In this document: piece after piece, positions 1 to 17,400 of the stretch | Layout of the letters: each line of letters starts with the position of its first letter | Position numbering within the stretch: the stretch's first letter is position 1 | Assembly: GCA_021234155.1 (NCBI GenBank) | Contig: JAJEKV010000009.1 | Coordinates: 13,768,546-13,832,545 of the forward strand | DNA from: Isoetes taiwanensis | Lineage: Eukaryota; Streptophyta; Lycopodiopsida; Isoetales; Isoetaceae | Length of the DNA stretch: 64,000 nt | Direction of reading: 5' to 3' | Position numbers and translations under genes: made by a program | The notes under the pieces: generated by a model | Databases searched by the model: none | What the model saw: the letters and a program-made list of their open reading frames with translations, nothing else | Told to the model about the DNA's origin: nothing

Positions 1-2013
<2,013 letters not shown>

Positions 2014-2036
2014 CTCCCTCCTTCCGGAAGGCAGGA

Positions 2037-2092
2037 GGGTCCCTATGATAGTACAAAGAGGGCTGGAGGGTCCCCTTTGTACAAAGGGACCC
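2037..2092 (-). other. Stem-loop at the 3' end of the PLE RNA
   Basis: Two nested inverted arms are visible: GGGTCCCT (2037-2044) pairs with AGGGACCC (2085-2092), and GTACAAAG (2051-2058) pairs with CTTTGTAC (2075-2082). An internal bulge and a GC-rich loop lie between them. A smaller palindrome CCTTCCGGAAGG lies at 2020-2031. The structure sits between the RT stop codon and the (TA)n tract, where an RT recognition hairpin or 3' end signal would be expected. That role is inferred. Confidence 0.55.
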
Positions 2093-2170
2093 CCCGCCAA
2101 CTACATTATGCAGCAACTTATGATGTCCAAATCAAATATAAATGCTCCTATGGTGCTAAAAACCAAGGGA

Positions 2171-4243
2171 CTAAGTTAAGTACCTGTATTTATTTAGTTC
2201 GAAGACCAACGTATGGATATCAAATTTTAGTCCAGGAAATGTAACTTCACGCAGAGTCTTGAGTACCTTATGCCAAACATCCTCTTTTCTAAACCCATTA
2301 TTGATGAATGTATAGATGAGGTCTTTCAGGTCCATAGCCGCACAAATAGGACTTGAATGTACATATAAGTATGGCTGAACTTGGGATACAATAACATTGC
2401 ATGCCATTAGATATGGACGACAGCTACTAGCATGTATGAACCTAGATGTCAAAAATGGGAGCTTGCTCCTCTTATCATATCTGTAAGTAGTGAAAAGTCC
2501 AAAGTGTGGCGCAGTGACTTCTATGCATAAATTCAGAAAATTCACCTTAATTCCAGCTTCCATTTCATTGTAAACGGTTTCATCCTTTATGCCAAGTTGT
2601 TGCAGATTGTAAAGCTGTGGGCAATTGACATCATTTTCCATAAGTCCCAGACTTTTCCTGATAAAAGGGTTGTTCAGACTGATAATGTCATCCATATATC
2701 TGAAAGTATGTCCAAAAGAGGCAGCTTCCTTTAATTTCCCTTGAGATGTAAGCTTTAAAATGAATTTTAATTCAAACCAGGCTAAATAGATGTTGCACCA
2801 GCCCGGGCTGGATGCAAATCCCATTGGGATGCCTTTTTTCTGCCTCCAGATACCATTGTACATGCAAAGATAGCAATTATTTAGAAGCCATGTATTGAGT
2901 CTGATAAATTGCATCTTATCTATAATCTTCCATTTCTTTCCTTCAGGATCCTTCTTTTTCCATTCCATAACAATGTTCCCTTTCTCATTAATATGGTACC
3001 ATAGATTAGATTTGCTGCATTCTTTCTTCTTGAAGTCCCAGGATAATATGATGACCTGTTCCATGATATTACAAATTCCTTCATCACCATCAAGTGGTAT
3101 GTTATCATAACACTTTGTTATGTCAGCAACAAATACATCACTAACTTTAGTTGGCATATTGCAGACCATATCATAGATAGAACTGATGATCCAGCAAGCT
3201 TTAATCTTATCCCCCATAAGAATATTTGCTGCCTTGCATTTTTCTAAACAAATAAGAGGCCAAATATTAAGAATAATGTTTAGCCCTTCAGCAATGATGG
3301 AAGCAGCAACAGAAAAGATAGTATTGTGAGCATTCGTGATCCACCTATATTCCTGTTTATGTGCTTTGTAGATTCCAAGGAGGTAAGGAAGTTCTTTACT
3401 AAGAAACATGCTTTCAGTCAAGATATTAGCCATATCAACTTCAATCCGGGTAATCAGTTGTTCAACATTGATGTCACATGCTTCGAAATCATCACTTTTA
3501 AGCCTTTTTTCTGCCTCCATCCTAATATGCAAAGGGCATATAAAAGCTGGATTATTTGCTGCTTTGTCAATTCCTGATACATATAAATTTCCAATAATCC
3601 ACTCCATATTCCTAATTAGTGCTTCATCAGCAATGGGAAATTTCTTCTTTCTATCATCATTTTCCTTAACATATTTTATGGCCAGCCACTTTGTTTCCTT
3701 TCTCAGGGCATGTTTACAGTCCTCAATTCTGTTTATGTCCTCATCCATTAAGGAAAATCTATGTATCATAAAGAACTGCTCAATTGTAAGATTCATTTCC
3801 TTTTTGAAATCTGGTAAGGTAAAAGGCTGATCTGGTATGTGATTCAGACCAAGAGATAGCCAATTTCTAAGGGCTCTGTTATGCACAATATTCAGATTTG
3901 TGGTCCTAACATGACCAATGCTAATATCAATATATTTATTAAGTTTAGGAATAGAACATGGGCAAACAGAATGGTTTACATCAGTAAAAACCATTTTTGG
4001 TTTGTATAACATGTCTTTTAAAGTTGAAGTGTATCTCCAACCAAAAACCGTGTTCTCCCAGATGTCATAACCTGTGATGCCAAAATATCTGCAGAGAACA
4101 CTCTTGAAAGTGCTGGTAAAGGGAATTTTATCAACTACTTTAGAAAAGTATGTAAAATGGACGTATTTCTTTTTTTGTTTCTCCTTGATAGTTTGTAATT
4201 TCCATCTGCCATCAGACTTGATGAAGAGCACCTTTCTTTTGAT
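2171..4243 (-). CDS. PLE reverse transcriptase
   Basis: About 690 residues with an intact reading frame. Counting from the GTG at 4231, visible landmarks are a DKG-like motif ([15 protein letters not shown], ~221-235), [13 protein letters not shown] (~289-301), motif [11 protein letters not shown] (catalytic Asp ~370), motif [15 protein letters not shown] (~467-480), motif C FRYMDDI (catalytic Asp pair ~513-514), and the PLE-typical NFL (~564), [10 protein letters not shown] and [11 protein letters not shown] stretches. It copies element RNA into DNA. There is no ATG near the start. The frame opens right after a CAG at 4244-4246 preceded by TTTTAA, which looks like a splice acceptor, so I start it at 4243. 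It ends without a GIY-YIG domain. The lack of stops suggests recent activity or selection. Confidence 0.85.
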   Translation of the reverse strand: MKRKVLFIKSDGRWKLQTIKEKQKKKYVHFTYFSKVVDKIPFTSTFKSVLCRYFGITGYDIWENTVFGWRYTSTLKDMLYKPKMVFTDVNHSVCPCSIPKLNKYIDISIGHVRTTNLNIVHNRALRNWLSLGLNHIPDQPFTLPDFKKEMNLTIEQFFMIHRFSLMDEDINRIEDCKHALRKETKWLAIKYVKENDDRKKKFPIADEALIRNMEWIIGNLYVSGIDKAANNPAFICPLHIRMEAEKRLKSDDFEACDINVEQLITRIEVDMANILTESMFLSKELPYLLGIYKAHKQEYRWITNAHNTIFSVAASIIAEGLNIILNIWPLICLEKCKAANILMGDKIKACWIISSIYDMVCNMPTKVSDVFVADITKCYDNIPLDGDEGICNIMEQVIILSWDFKKKECSKSNLWYHINEKGNIVMEWKKKDPEGKKWKIIDKMQFIRLNTWLLNNCYLCMYNGIWRQKKGIPMGFASSPGWCNIYLAWFELKFILKLTSQGKLKEAASFGHTFRYMDDIISLNNPFIRKSLGLMENDVNCPQLYNLQQLGIKDETVYNEMEAGIKVNFLNLCIEVTAPHFGLFTTYRYDKRSKLPFLTSRFIHASSCRPYLMACNVIVSQVQPYLYVHSSPICAAMDLKDLIYTFINNGFRKEDVWHKVLKTLREVTFPGLKFDIHTLVFELNKYRYLT

Positions 4244-4671
4244 CTGTTAAAACAGTCAAAAGGATCTTTAGTAATTTGGAGAAAATAAGTTTTTGGGATA
4301 AACCCAAGATAATATAGTTTAGGCACTGTGGCCTGATTTTGATGCAAATGCAAGTTCAGTCAGCCCATTCAAAGGAGGCAGTACAGAATAAAGTCTTACC
4401 TCATAAGATTCTTATTTGAATTGTAGCTTTGTTACCAAAATGTGTCTTCCTTGCAAGTTTTGGTGGTCTCAAAATACCACAAGCGAAGTATTATTTGGTG
4501 TTGCCCTCTTTTTTTTGTATGTCTTTGCCATATCCAAAAGCTGTTATTGTCGTGCTGATGATCATATAAGAATGAAATGGGCTTGATTGTCTTTTCAATG
4601 ATGTCCACGACTCAGTAGTTTCCAAATTCAAATTTTAAAGTTAACGTTTTTGTCTTACGCATATCTATGAG

Positions 4672-5895
4672 TCATGGCAAACATGAGGGTTTCGACGTAG
4701 GGTATCCAATGTATTCAAGAACAACACCCTTGATTGGTTCAGTAGAAAGGAACCTACAGAATTCAGCAAACCTAAGCTGGATAGATTTGTCAGGCCAAAT
4801 GTCCTCCAAGTGATTGAGCATGTGCCAAAGAAGCTGATCGAACCAAGTAATGTTATCTGGACATTTTCTATCAGTGAGTTTGTCACAGTTGCATTTGATG
4901 AATGGGCAATATGTCCTCCAAATCTTCTTAAGGTAAAAATCAATTCTTTTCTCATCTGTTTTGGCCATGTGGCCCTTCTGTCCAATAAAAAGCCCATTTC
5001 CAATCTCACAAGTTCTATCCAAAAAACTGAGACTAAAAGGAAACTGATAGTTTATCCTTTTAATATGTTTGGTAAAAGAAAATGCATCAGTTTCAGCTTT
5101 GTTTACCTCTGAAATATTCAAGCGAGCCATCTTGATCAAGCTGTCCTTACTGATTGGAGCAATGACTCCAAGGTTCCTGCTTTTCCATAATGTCTGCTGA
5201 AACTGCTCCCCGTGAATCTCAATATTTCTGCTGCTCATAATGGGAAAAGGACCACAATTGAATAAATTCAATTCCTTGATGTTATATTTAAGAAGTTCAG
5301 TTTTGACTTTTTCCTCATCATCAATCAAAATGTCAGCAATGTCAACTTCAGCACAATTTGTTCTTTGCGGCTTGGCATTATTGGGTAACATATCTATGTC
5401 GAACAGAAAATTATCCAATTGCTCAGGTTCTGGATCTGGTGCTGCTATAACTTGGTTATCAGTAGTATCATTAGGGGGATATGAAATTCTAAAAGAGTTT
5501 CTACTCTCCAGAGCTGTTAGGCCTTTGACAAATGCAAGTAGGTCATCTAGATCTTTCCTATCTGCTGAGATATGTGTAGCAGGGAGGTTGGCATAAGCTT
5601 CCTCAATATTTTTTCTACACTGATCAAATTCTGAAAACTTGAAACTACCAACCAGTTCAAGCATTTTGTCGAACCCAAGGAAGAGAATTACAGAAATTTC
5701 TCCATCAACCAGTGCACTTTCATTGCTAATAAAGACATTATGGAGTCCAATCTTCATGATACATGCCAAGACTGTTTGAACTGCCCTATTAGGTGCTACA
5801 ATACCAGCAGACTTCATAACCCAATTTTCAAGCTTCGGGGTACCATCGGCCCTGTTTTCAAGTTGATTTTGATAGCTTGTGTGTTGGTTTACCAT
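4672..5895 (-). CDS. PLE ORF1, protein of unknown function
   Basis: 407 residues from the ATG at 5895. An in-frame TAA lies a short way upstream with no other ATG between, which fixes the start. It lies just upstream of the RT on the same strand, as large N-terminal ORFs do in some endonuclease-deficient PLEs. I see an acidic middle part (~170-200) and a Cys-rich stretch near residues 335-355 (YCPFIKCNCDKLTDRKC) that could bind a metal. The C-terminus contains EYIGYPTSK, but no partner GIY motif or catalytic Arg/Glu follows, so I do not call it a nuclease. I recognise no family. A donor-like GC|GTAAGA lies just past its stop, so splicing to the RT exon is possible. Confidence 0.65.
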   Translation of the reverse strand: MVNQHTSYQNQLENRADGTPKLENWVMKSAGIVAPNRAVQTVLACIMKIGLHNVFISNESALVDGEISVILFLGFDKMLELVGSFKFSEFDQCRKNIEEAYANLPATHISADRKDLDDLLAFVKGLTALESRNSFRISYPPNDTTDNQVIAAPDPEPEQLDNFLFDIDMLPNNAKPQRTNCAEVDIADILIDDEEKVKTELLKYNIKELNLFNCGPFPIMSSRNIEIHGEQFQQTLWKSRNLGVIAPISKDSLIKMARLNISEVNKAETDAFSFTKHIKRINYQFPFSLSFLDRTCEIGNGLFIGQKGHMAKTDEKRIDFYLKKIWRTYCPFIKCNCDKLTDRKCPDNITWFDQLLWHMLNHLEDIWPDKSIQLRFAEFCRFLSTEPIKGVVLEYIGYPTSKPSCLP

Positions 5896-7535
5896 CAATC
5901 GTGTTATAATATTGGCTGAGTTACCTTCACGTAAAAATTTTTAAAAATGTAATTTGTAAAGTAAAAGCGAGATAAAAAAGAATCATAAATAAGACATAGA
6001 TCGAGAAAAAAAGCTGTCTCTAAAGCCCACACCAGTAAGACTGGTGATCAGAAGTAGGGTAATATATAGACTAGCCTAGACTAATTCTTGTAACTAGAAA
6101 AGACATCCAAATAGTCCCAGACTATTGGACTTATCTGACCCCCGAAGGGGAGGCTTTAGAGACAGATAGGAACAAAATTCTACTAGAAAATTTACCATAA
6201 TTAAATTAAGGAACAACATCCCTATTTTTCTAAAAAATAATCAAAGACATTAAGAAACAATATTTAAAAGCAAGAGGAATCATATTAACAAGTTTCTTTT
6301 TCATTCTAAATAGACAAATAAAATATTAGCAATGTTAACGCTAAGACCTAACCAGGTATACAAAGGAACCCATGAAGGTTTTTAGAAGAAGATATGAAAA
6401 CAATAATAACTCTAAATGTGCTTAAGATAAACCATGTTGAATGAGTAAATCTTGCATAGAATCTTTTAACAGTTATAGATGTATAATCAGAACTATTGTG
6501 AAACAAAAGGGTACCTCACAAAACTATGTCGACCAGAATTTAATGAGATGCTTCCATTAACAAGTTATAATAGAAAGTAACAAAAGATGTGAGAGTATTA
6601 TACCTGCTGCAACTTATAAGATGTACCAGAATTAAAATAACAATAAATATGGTTCCACAAGTAGAAATTAAATCCTTCAATACTTCACGCAAGCAAACAT
6701 CCACATCCGAATGCACAGAGATGGGAGAAGAGTGTTTGGTTACCTGCAGTAGAACCAGAGCAAGTTAGCCTTAAAACAGGGTAAAATGCTAAGCTACTAG
6801 CGAGTAAGCGATAAACACTCTTGGCATTTTTTCATTCTTACCCACGGGTGATGTCTAAGTGAATAAGAAAAACCCGGATAAGCCAATTAAACTGGTTAGA
6901 ATAAATAAACTAAGAAAATGAAATATCTTGCGGTATATATCACCATAAATAATCTACATCGAAATTAAAGATAATTTGATAACCAACATATAAGATCCGT
7001 GTGCTTAATCTAATTATCGGCATTATCAAGAACAAGCTTAGGTGATGTTTGTCAATTTGAGAATTACGGCCCATCATCTGCAGTAGATCAGTCATTCAAT
7101 TAATGTGCCCTGTCAACCTCCTTAGCTGAAGTAAACCTGCCGGACCTGTAGATAGGGAATTACGGTACCCCACTAGTTTATGGTAACTCATCTTTACTGA
7201 TTGGTTCAGAATAATACTACCTTGTTAGATCATCTTATTTCATGTATTTAATCTAGGTTAATCTTTTCAAAAACATAGCTAGATCAATAATTCAGATTGA
7301 GCACATTGTAAGACTACTATTATAACTTGGTTCCATTAATCATGTTTTTAAACCTGGGCTCCACACAATGTGGATCTGGCCATCACTACGTCTGAGTTGC
7401 AAAGTCCTATAGTAATCTATTTTCTTAAATTGGAACATACTTCAGAGTCACAGCAGAAAACTTAAGAAGAGTAAAGTAAAATAAAAGTAATGGGCCGGAA
7501 TCATAAAGTAAAATAAACTTAAAAGAAAAACCTTC
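5896..7535 (-). other. PLE internal region without long ORFs
   Basis: About 1.6 kb of AT-rich sequence between ORF1 and the repeated 5' region. Two short inverted segments (TCTCTAAAGCCCAC near 6016 and GAGGCTTTAGAGACAG near 6150) could pair around the CAGTAAGACTGG hairpin near 6041. No domain is visible. Intron or leader sequence is possible. Confidence 0.4.
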
Positions 7536-10194
<2,659 letters not shown>

Positions 10195-11200
10195 GAGGCT
10201 TTAAGCATGTTAAATGGTCATGATGAAGACTCTATAAGGGTGTTGATCTTCCCAACAACCTTGAAGGGTGTAGCCGCTAACCTGATGTACTCAAATATTG
10301 ACTCTATGTATACATGGAATGAAATGAAAAGTTATTTTATTTCCATGTTCCAAGAAGAATTATCTTCTGAGAGAATGTAGAAAAATATTGGATGCAATTA
10401 AAATTGAGGAAGGAGAACATCCTCGAGAGTTTGCTTTGAGAATTCAAGATATAGTTCTGAAAATGCAACCTAGGCCACATGAAGAAAGACATTGTTGAAT
10501 GGTATATTAATGGATTTCCATTTGAAGTATGCCAGATGTTACAACTAGAAAACCCTCCCACATTAAACCAAGCGATGAGAGAGTCGCTGTGGTTACTAGA
10601 GTTCTAGGTGCTATGAAGCATGATGAACTAGAACTAGAGCCCTATGTGTATAATGAGGCACAAGGGATTAAAGAAATGGAGGAATATATACTTGAAGAAA
10701 GTTGTCATGAGATGCATAGTACATGTGACTATGTAAATTCAGGTGAATGTGGCAAATCTATAAGCAATGAGATTGAGGCATCAAAAATAGAAAATGATGA
10801 ACTGATCCTTGATAATCCTATAGAAACTCAAGAGCTTCAAAATGGGAATATAAATGAATTAGAATTCTTCAAAGGGGAAATTGAGAGGATATTTGATTGC
10901 AATGAAATCAAATATATGTTTGATCATCCACTGTATGGAAACAAGGTGGAAACTTGGATTGAGGAAAAAACTTGCGCTCAAGCGATTGAAATACATGTTA
11001 CAGATGATGAAAATTTGGCAACAAATGTTGCTATCTATAATATTGTGAGAATACCTCCAATCCTTAAAGAACTCCAAAGAGAGAATCTTATATATAAAGA
11101 GAGCAATATGTTATCAAATGAAAAAGTGGTCCCAAAAGTTAATGTCACTACAGGACCTCACATTAAAGAACTCCAAATCATAAAGAATGCAAACAAGTAA
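10195..11200 (+). pseudogene. Ty3-type retrotransposon gag remnant
   Basis: The first part translates as a Retrotrans_gag-like segment: FPTTLKGVAANLMYS, then SMYTWNEMKSYFISMFQEE, then EEGEHPREFALRIQDI and INGFPFEVCQML. It needs at least two frame changes and reads through a TAG near 10378. The downstream 223-aa ORF (10529-11200) is acidic and Glu/Asn-rich, with no zinc knuckle or protease visible. Gag normally forms the particle coat of LTR retrotransposons. No LTR or pol was found next to it. The family call rests on the gag pattern only. Confidence 0.6.
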
Positions 11201-11643
11201 GCATAATTTCATTAATTGTGGACTTTGGCTGAGTCCATATGACTCCCAAATGTACCCAATTTTTTAGAAAATAAGGGTTTTATTTAGTAGAATGATGCAA
11301 ATTTTCGAAATGTGTGCAGGTAGGTGGGATGGCAGGCCTTGTATCTATAAAGCCCAAAAAGTGCCAACCCGAGTTTGTGTCTCATGGCGCCTAGGCGTGG
11401 TCTCGCCACGGCCGGCATTCGCAAATCATAGTGTAGATTCATATTAGGTGCCGGTCGAATGGTCCGAACCGTAGCGACTATGGATTCACAATGAGCGAAA
11501 TCACGGTGCCATATCGCCGAGCCAATATTAGCTCATGCGAATCAGCCAAGGGTTGAGGTGCGAACGAGATAAACCAAAATGGCACGAGAAGAAATGAGAA
11601 GCCAACTCGGGAAGCTCATTAGTCCGTGGAGAGTTGAAGAAGG

Positions 11644-12039
11644 ATGGCGATGAGCCGGATAACCTTAGCGGGGGTAGAGCTGGAAGGTCGCTTGATTTCC
11701 TTGAAACGCCATATTCTGGTGAAGCTCAAAGAGGTTGCTGAAAATGGAGGATGTTTGGCTGCACAACACTTTCGGTCGTTGTTTAAGAAGCTTTACAAGA
11801 AGGAAAAGAAGCGTGTGGCTTTGGTAACGAAACTCATCCTCGGCCTCTCCCTATCCGATGGCGTAATGGATGACCGGGTTTGGATGGATCTGCTTGCCGA
11901 CAAGACATATCGAGTTCCAAGCGGGGATCTAATTCGGGTGGGCCCCGGATATTGGCTGAAACGTCCATGTTTAATATTATCTATTATTATCTATTGTCTT
12001 TTCTGTTCAACCAATGCTTTTCGGCCGCATGTTGTTTAG
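11644..12039 (+). CDS. Unidentified ORF in the GC-rich block
   Basis: 131 codons from an ATG at 11644. The middle is basic (FKKLYKKEKKRVALVTKLIL) and the last 25 residues are hydrophobic. Composition is markedly more GC-rich than the gag remnant upstream. I recognise no family. It may be a 5' fragment of the decayed element that fills 11.3-23.6 kb, or a chance ORF. Confidence 0.25.
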   Translation: MAMSRITLAGVELEGRLISLKRHILVKLKEVAENGGCLAAQHFRSLFKKLYKKEKKRVALVTKLILGLSLSDGVMDDRVWMDLLADKTYRVPSGDLIRVGPGYWLKRPCLILSIIIYCLFCSTNAFRPHVV

Positions 12040-14429
12040 TTGATATTATTATCTCGTAATCCATCCATGTACTCCATTCCTATGTGAATAGAATGTTTTT
12101 GTCTACATTGAGAACATCCCAATGGCGTGCAATTTAGAATAGTAATATCTTATTTCATGGAGGCCTCCTCGGGGGTTGGGCCCACCCACTTTCCTTCCGG
12201 AGGAAATGAAGCCCATTTTCTTTTTCTTTAGGGAATAGTCTCCTCCAGAAACCGGGCGGCCGCTTTTGCCCTTCGATGGCCTGAAGGTAGTTTCATGAAG
12301 GCTTCCACTTTCGGGAAAATTGGGCCCACCCACTTTCCTTCTTGCGGGCAAAGGAAAACGAAAAAACGTAGATCGAACCAGAAGATAACAAGCGAAACAT
12401 AACAACAGAATCATGCACAACACGGTTACATCATCATATCATATAAAGTTATGAAATACATGAGTCATAGATTGTAATTATTGGTGATTCTATTAATCTC
12501 AAAAGCTCTCAGGAACCCACACAATATGGATAGTAACATGATACTCGTAGGGGAGTCTTTCTTTTCGACCGATTAGCTATACCATACATACGACCGGGGA
12601 TCGAGAGAGATCCCTTTCAACTTCGCGAGCATAAAGATCGTCATAGGTCATAAGGCAAGTAAGGGGTGTCAACATGGGGCTGTGAAGATGGCGAGACATG
12701 GCGGCGTGAATGTCTTTGTCGTCGAATCGACTATATTTATAGCCAAGGAATTATTGATGACCATCTTTGTAGCGGCATTATTGGTTGTATATACGGTGTA
12801 CATCCAATAATCTTTAAATTACAATACCTTCAATAATGATTGTGGGTATAAATATATCTCAAACCAATTTTGACCATCAAATTTGGCCTTCGTCTAGCCA
12901 TGTGGTCTCATTCGGTCACGAGCATTGATTCCATCAATTTGCAAGATGAATCACGAAAACTTCAAGCGGTCTTGGGCGAGATACCCATGGAAGACTGGAT
13001 GACCACGATCGCTCTAAATCCTCGCCATTATCCCGATCCCTTCGGCGTTATCATCCATCGATATGGAATAGAGAGCATCAAATGTACATGATAGAGAAGA
13101 TCATTTGGGGTGCACGGTGAAAATGACTCGGAAAGAGTCCCCTAAATGAACGCTTGTCATCTTGTTGTAATCGGTTTGTAATCATCTATGAGATAAAGTA
13201 TTAGTACAACTTGTCTTCTATATGTGCAACTTGTCCAACATGTCCCGTGAAATTGGCCACCCACTTTGCCCTTTGAATGCTCATATCGAATGATCGTGAA
13301 ATTGGGCGGCCGCCCAATTTTAGCGTGGTATCTGGTGTACCTTATACCGGTTACCTGTTGCTGGTATGTACGCCAATAATTGACATCAATAATTTCTCAC
13401 GACTATAAAAGCAGCTCCACTTTGCATTCATCTCTCATGGCTTCCTTCCGGATCGTCCGGAGAACATCCGATCCTTCAAGTGCTACTTGAGTTACAACGA
13501 TATTTGCCAGTGCTATATGACTGGTGTTAGTCTTGATCCATGGCTCCGGTCCAAAGCGGATGGACTGCGAGTAATTGCGGGAAGCTCACTTTCGTGTTGT
13601 GGTCCACACAGTATTGGCTTCCCCGATCCGCCAGATCTTTGAGTGAATGGCATCGCCTTGGCGGCGTTGACGACGAGTGACTCTTTTGTACACTCGGATA
13701 TGTTAATGTACCTGACAAGGATATAATAATGTTGTAAGGATGTAATAAGCATAGTCAATATTATATAATGTAGCGTGCACGAGTAATTCCCGAGGGTCCG
13801 CTCTTTGATCTCCACTTGTTTTACTGCAGCTCCACTTCACTTCATGTTTGATGGCTTACTCGCGTTGGGCTGAATTGTTGGTGAATTTTTTTTTCTTGAG
13901 GATAGCAGTCAAATAAATTTAATAAAAGGCTATAGTTTGTAAGGGTTAACCAAATTTGATTTGGTAATTTGGTTAGCAAAATAAACTAGAGAAATTTAAG
14001 ACAAGGAAATGAGTGCAACGTTATCATTTCCGAAAAGAAGTATGAACAATTGTTATTAACATATTTCACGTATTTTCAAATCATAAATTCGCTCATTAGA
14101 TGCGGAGGCACATCTTCGAATGATCCCTCTTTGGGTTCTCCATCTTTGAAATTTGAGGTTGTTGTCTTTGCCTCTTTGATCAATTCCATTCTTTGCATAA
14201 AATCTTCGGGCCCCAGTTCCTCATTCTCATCATGTGCACCTTGATTGTCTTACGTGTTAAAAGCCACCTCTTCCTCTACATCTTGACTGCTCATCATGTT
14301 GGGGACCACATCCTCCATCCATCGATTGTCCCCTTCACCGTGTTTCCATGACAGCGGCAGTCGGGCTCCCTAGCAACCTCTTCCTCGAACTTTGAGGTCG
14401 CCTCAATCATGTCACAGTATTCACCCGAT

Positions 14430-17400
14430 CCCGTCCCCGCGGTCGCGTTGATGTTGTTTTTCTTCTCCTAAATAGTTCCAAATCCACGAGAGCCTAGGGC
14501 GGCTGCCCTTTTGAGCTCTACTTGAATCTGCGCTCTTGTCTGTCTCCGAATTGATTGCACCGTTTATGGTTGTAGGCGAGAAACGGACAAAGGTGTCTCG
14601 AGGCGGGAAGTTGAGGCTGAGGAGCATTTTTGGAAGTAGAGGCCTTCTTCTTTCCCTCTTTTATCTTACAGAGTGCCCGAGCTCTTGATTTTTTCTCGTC
14701 TAACATGACATCGAGTTGCTCGAATATCCATGACAAGCTTAATTTCCAGCTTCCGTGCATCTCAAAAGACAATGTTTTATAGCCCTCGCGCACCTTTGCT
14801 TCGGCTAAAAGCACCACCGGAAGAAGTCGAGAAACGATTGCAACCTTCCAAAGATCAACTTCACTAGATAGGTGCACGTCCTACTTTCCAACCCGATTTT
14901 GCACGGTACTCCTCCCCACCGCACCCTTTGTCGCACCAAGGTCGATCATGACCAATAAGGTGCCACGGAAAACAAATGTTAGAAACATTGATAGTCAACA
15001 AACAAATTGGGCGGGTGCCCAATTTAAAATGCATACCACTGCACACACTTTCGTGATCGAGGCAAATTCTTTTCGATGTCTGTTTTTCGTAAATGCTTGG
15101 GAAACTTAGCATATTGCTTTGGATGGTCGGAATTAGGCCGAAGCAAATATTTATTTCTGTCTTGATGACATGAGGCGTGGCCGCTCGTCCTCGGCAACAT
15201 ACATTAGCGGGACAAGACATTGCAACTCTCGAACTCTAGAGGTAGTCGCAGCTCGGCGGGGTCTGGTAGGAACCAACCCAAACACGTACCGCCAATCGCC
15301 TATTGTCTTCATGGCGGATAGGCACTCATTGAAGTGATGCAGGGGGTAATAAATATAGCTACCGAAGAAAGGCTATTTGGTCCGTCATCGTTGCTTAGGC
15401 GGTCAAGGAATTTTTCATAATCTTCCTTTGGCCATTTCTTCGTATATCAAGTCGCATCCAATGAAGCGGGCGAAGTGTTTACCACGCCCACGCACAAACC
15501 TCGAGGACTAACGTGGAAACACTTGAAAGGTTTGCCACCCTCCTCAACCGCCCTAGAAGATATTCGTCTACTTTGTTTGTAGAGGGACTCGGGAAAGCTT
15601 TCCTTCTCCATCTCTTTGCGTCCCTTCGCCCATCCCACTGATGCTACTTGCGAACATAAGCATCCAGTTCTCGCGTGAATATGGGGTGAGCTTGCCTCAA
15701 GGCAGCCATGTCTTGAAAAGGAAGTTTCTTCACTTCCTTCATGTATCGACAAGGGCCCGCTCCATTGTTCCAATCTTCTTCAGCTCTCCGGCTCGACTTT
15801 CATAGTCGTCTCCCAAGATAATCCTTGCTTCCCTTCAGAATGTGGTGCCATCCTTGATCTCCTTGGCTGACCTTTGCGGATGTAGAGGATGCATGGACTT
15901 TAATGGGCGGCAGGGAATTATTGATGAAAAGTCTAAGCCTATCCTTCACCTCAATTTTTTCTCCCTTCTCGTCCCTTCAACCGGTCTTCAGAGAATAACC
16001 TGGGCAACTTGGTGCACATATTCCACGACTCATCATCAAGATATACAAAGTAGTCGTAGTCACGCATAGTTGACTTCTTAATCGTTTGCGCTTCTGACTT
16101 TCCAATCTGCATGACAAAGAAGGCACCCGGATAAAGGCGATACACATCATCTTAATTTGCTTGCACTAGCTGACGCGAAATTGGGCGCCCGCCAGATCAT
16201 CCGACACTCGTGAATGGGCGGGCGCCCAATTTCCCAGAACGTTTCCGAAATTGGGCGAGCGCCCTATTTGCAGTGGTTTCGAAATTGGGCCTCCAATTTG
16301 AAAAGAGTTTTATCAATTCTGAAATTGGGCGGGGCAAATTCGAACAATGGATAGCATGAACTAGTAATGGTGGTAGTGCACTTCGAATACGCTCCACCGA
16401 CGGGTGCCCGCGTTTGCCCTTCTTAGGCTTCCCGTAGAATGCCCACCGGGTTGCTAAGTCAGCTGAATTTCTTCGAAAAATGCTTCCCCGTGTATAGTCT
16501 TCTTTGTTATGTCATTATTCTCCGCTTACAAACCGTGCCGATTCTTTGTGGAGATTTCTGCCGAGGGACTCGGCATTTCCTTTTGGCATAGAAAAAGAAT
16601 ATCCCGGGTTCGCCAAGTGCTTCCTTCGAGGCCATGCCAAAGCTTGTGTGACAAGCGGTTGAGCAACCGTAGGTCGTTATGGTTGCCATTAACAATCGGA
16701 TTACGCATTTTGCGAGATCCTCGACTTCTTCCACTTGATTGCTGCATACATGCGTGGATCGAATGGCACGCGACATCGATACGGGGAGGGTGCATCGATG
16801 GGCGATAAGCGATTCGTAGAGAGTGTCCAAGTGCTCGGACTTATGACCCTACAAGTCATATTTGCCGGGGCTTTATGCATCTTGAACACATCGACTTCAA
16901 TCTCAAGCCCACCCCCGGAGGGTAGATTCTCTCCACGGTAGCTTGATGCTTGCTATGGCGCTTTGTGACAACTCATATGCGCTCTCTGAAAGGCGTAAGC
17001 CACCGATGGAGTGAACTTCCGCGATGCGCGGCTACTCTCCGGTTCTTGGATGAAGAAGAAGACAAGGACTCCCTCTCTCAAAGTTTTGGGCTCTGTGATA
17101 ACACGTCCGCTTGCGCCTCTTCGACGGACCACCTAAATCTTTTCCCATGCACTTAGGGGTTCCTCTTGAGACGGCTGGTCCTCTTTCGCACTTTCGCATC
17201 GAGGCGACCTTGATGTTCTCTTCATTCCAATCAGAATATAAGTTTAGTGGCGACTTTACGGTGAATAGCCTTAGCGGTGTCCTCGCCTTCTTGGATCATG
17301 TCGGGCTCCATTTGCGCTGCCCCCCGGCTTATCTTTATCTCACCTTTCTTGTATCTAGACTTAAGCCACTTAGTATCATTACACTTTAGGTTGGTTTTGC

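Noticed and set aside
4540-4615. Hammerhead-ribozyme-like pattern on the plus strand: GTCGTG, CTGATGA, GAAA, then GTC before CACGAC, with a perfect 6-bp stem I.
   Set aside because: Stem II between CTGATGA and GAAA cannot form and stem III is poor. It also lies on the antisense strand of the PLE, whereas PLE hammerheads are in the sense strand.
12170-12340. TTGGGCCCACCCACTTT resembles TCP/site II promoter elements.
   Set aside because: It occurs twice as a variant of the dispersed palindrome and is not placed before a supported gene.
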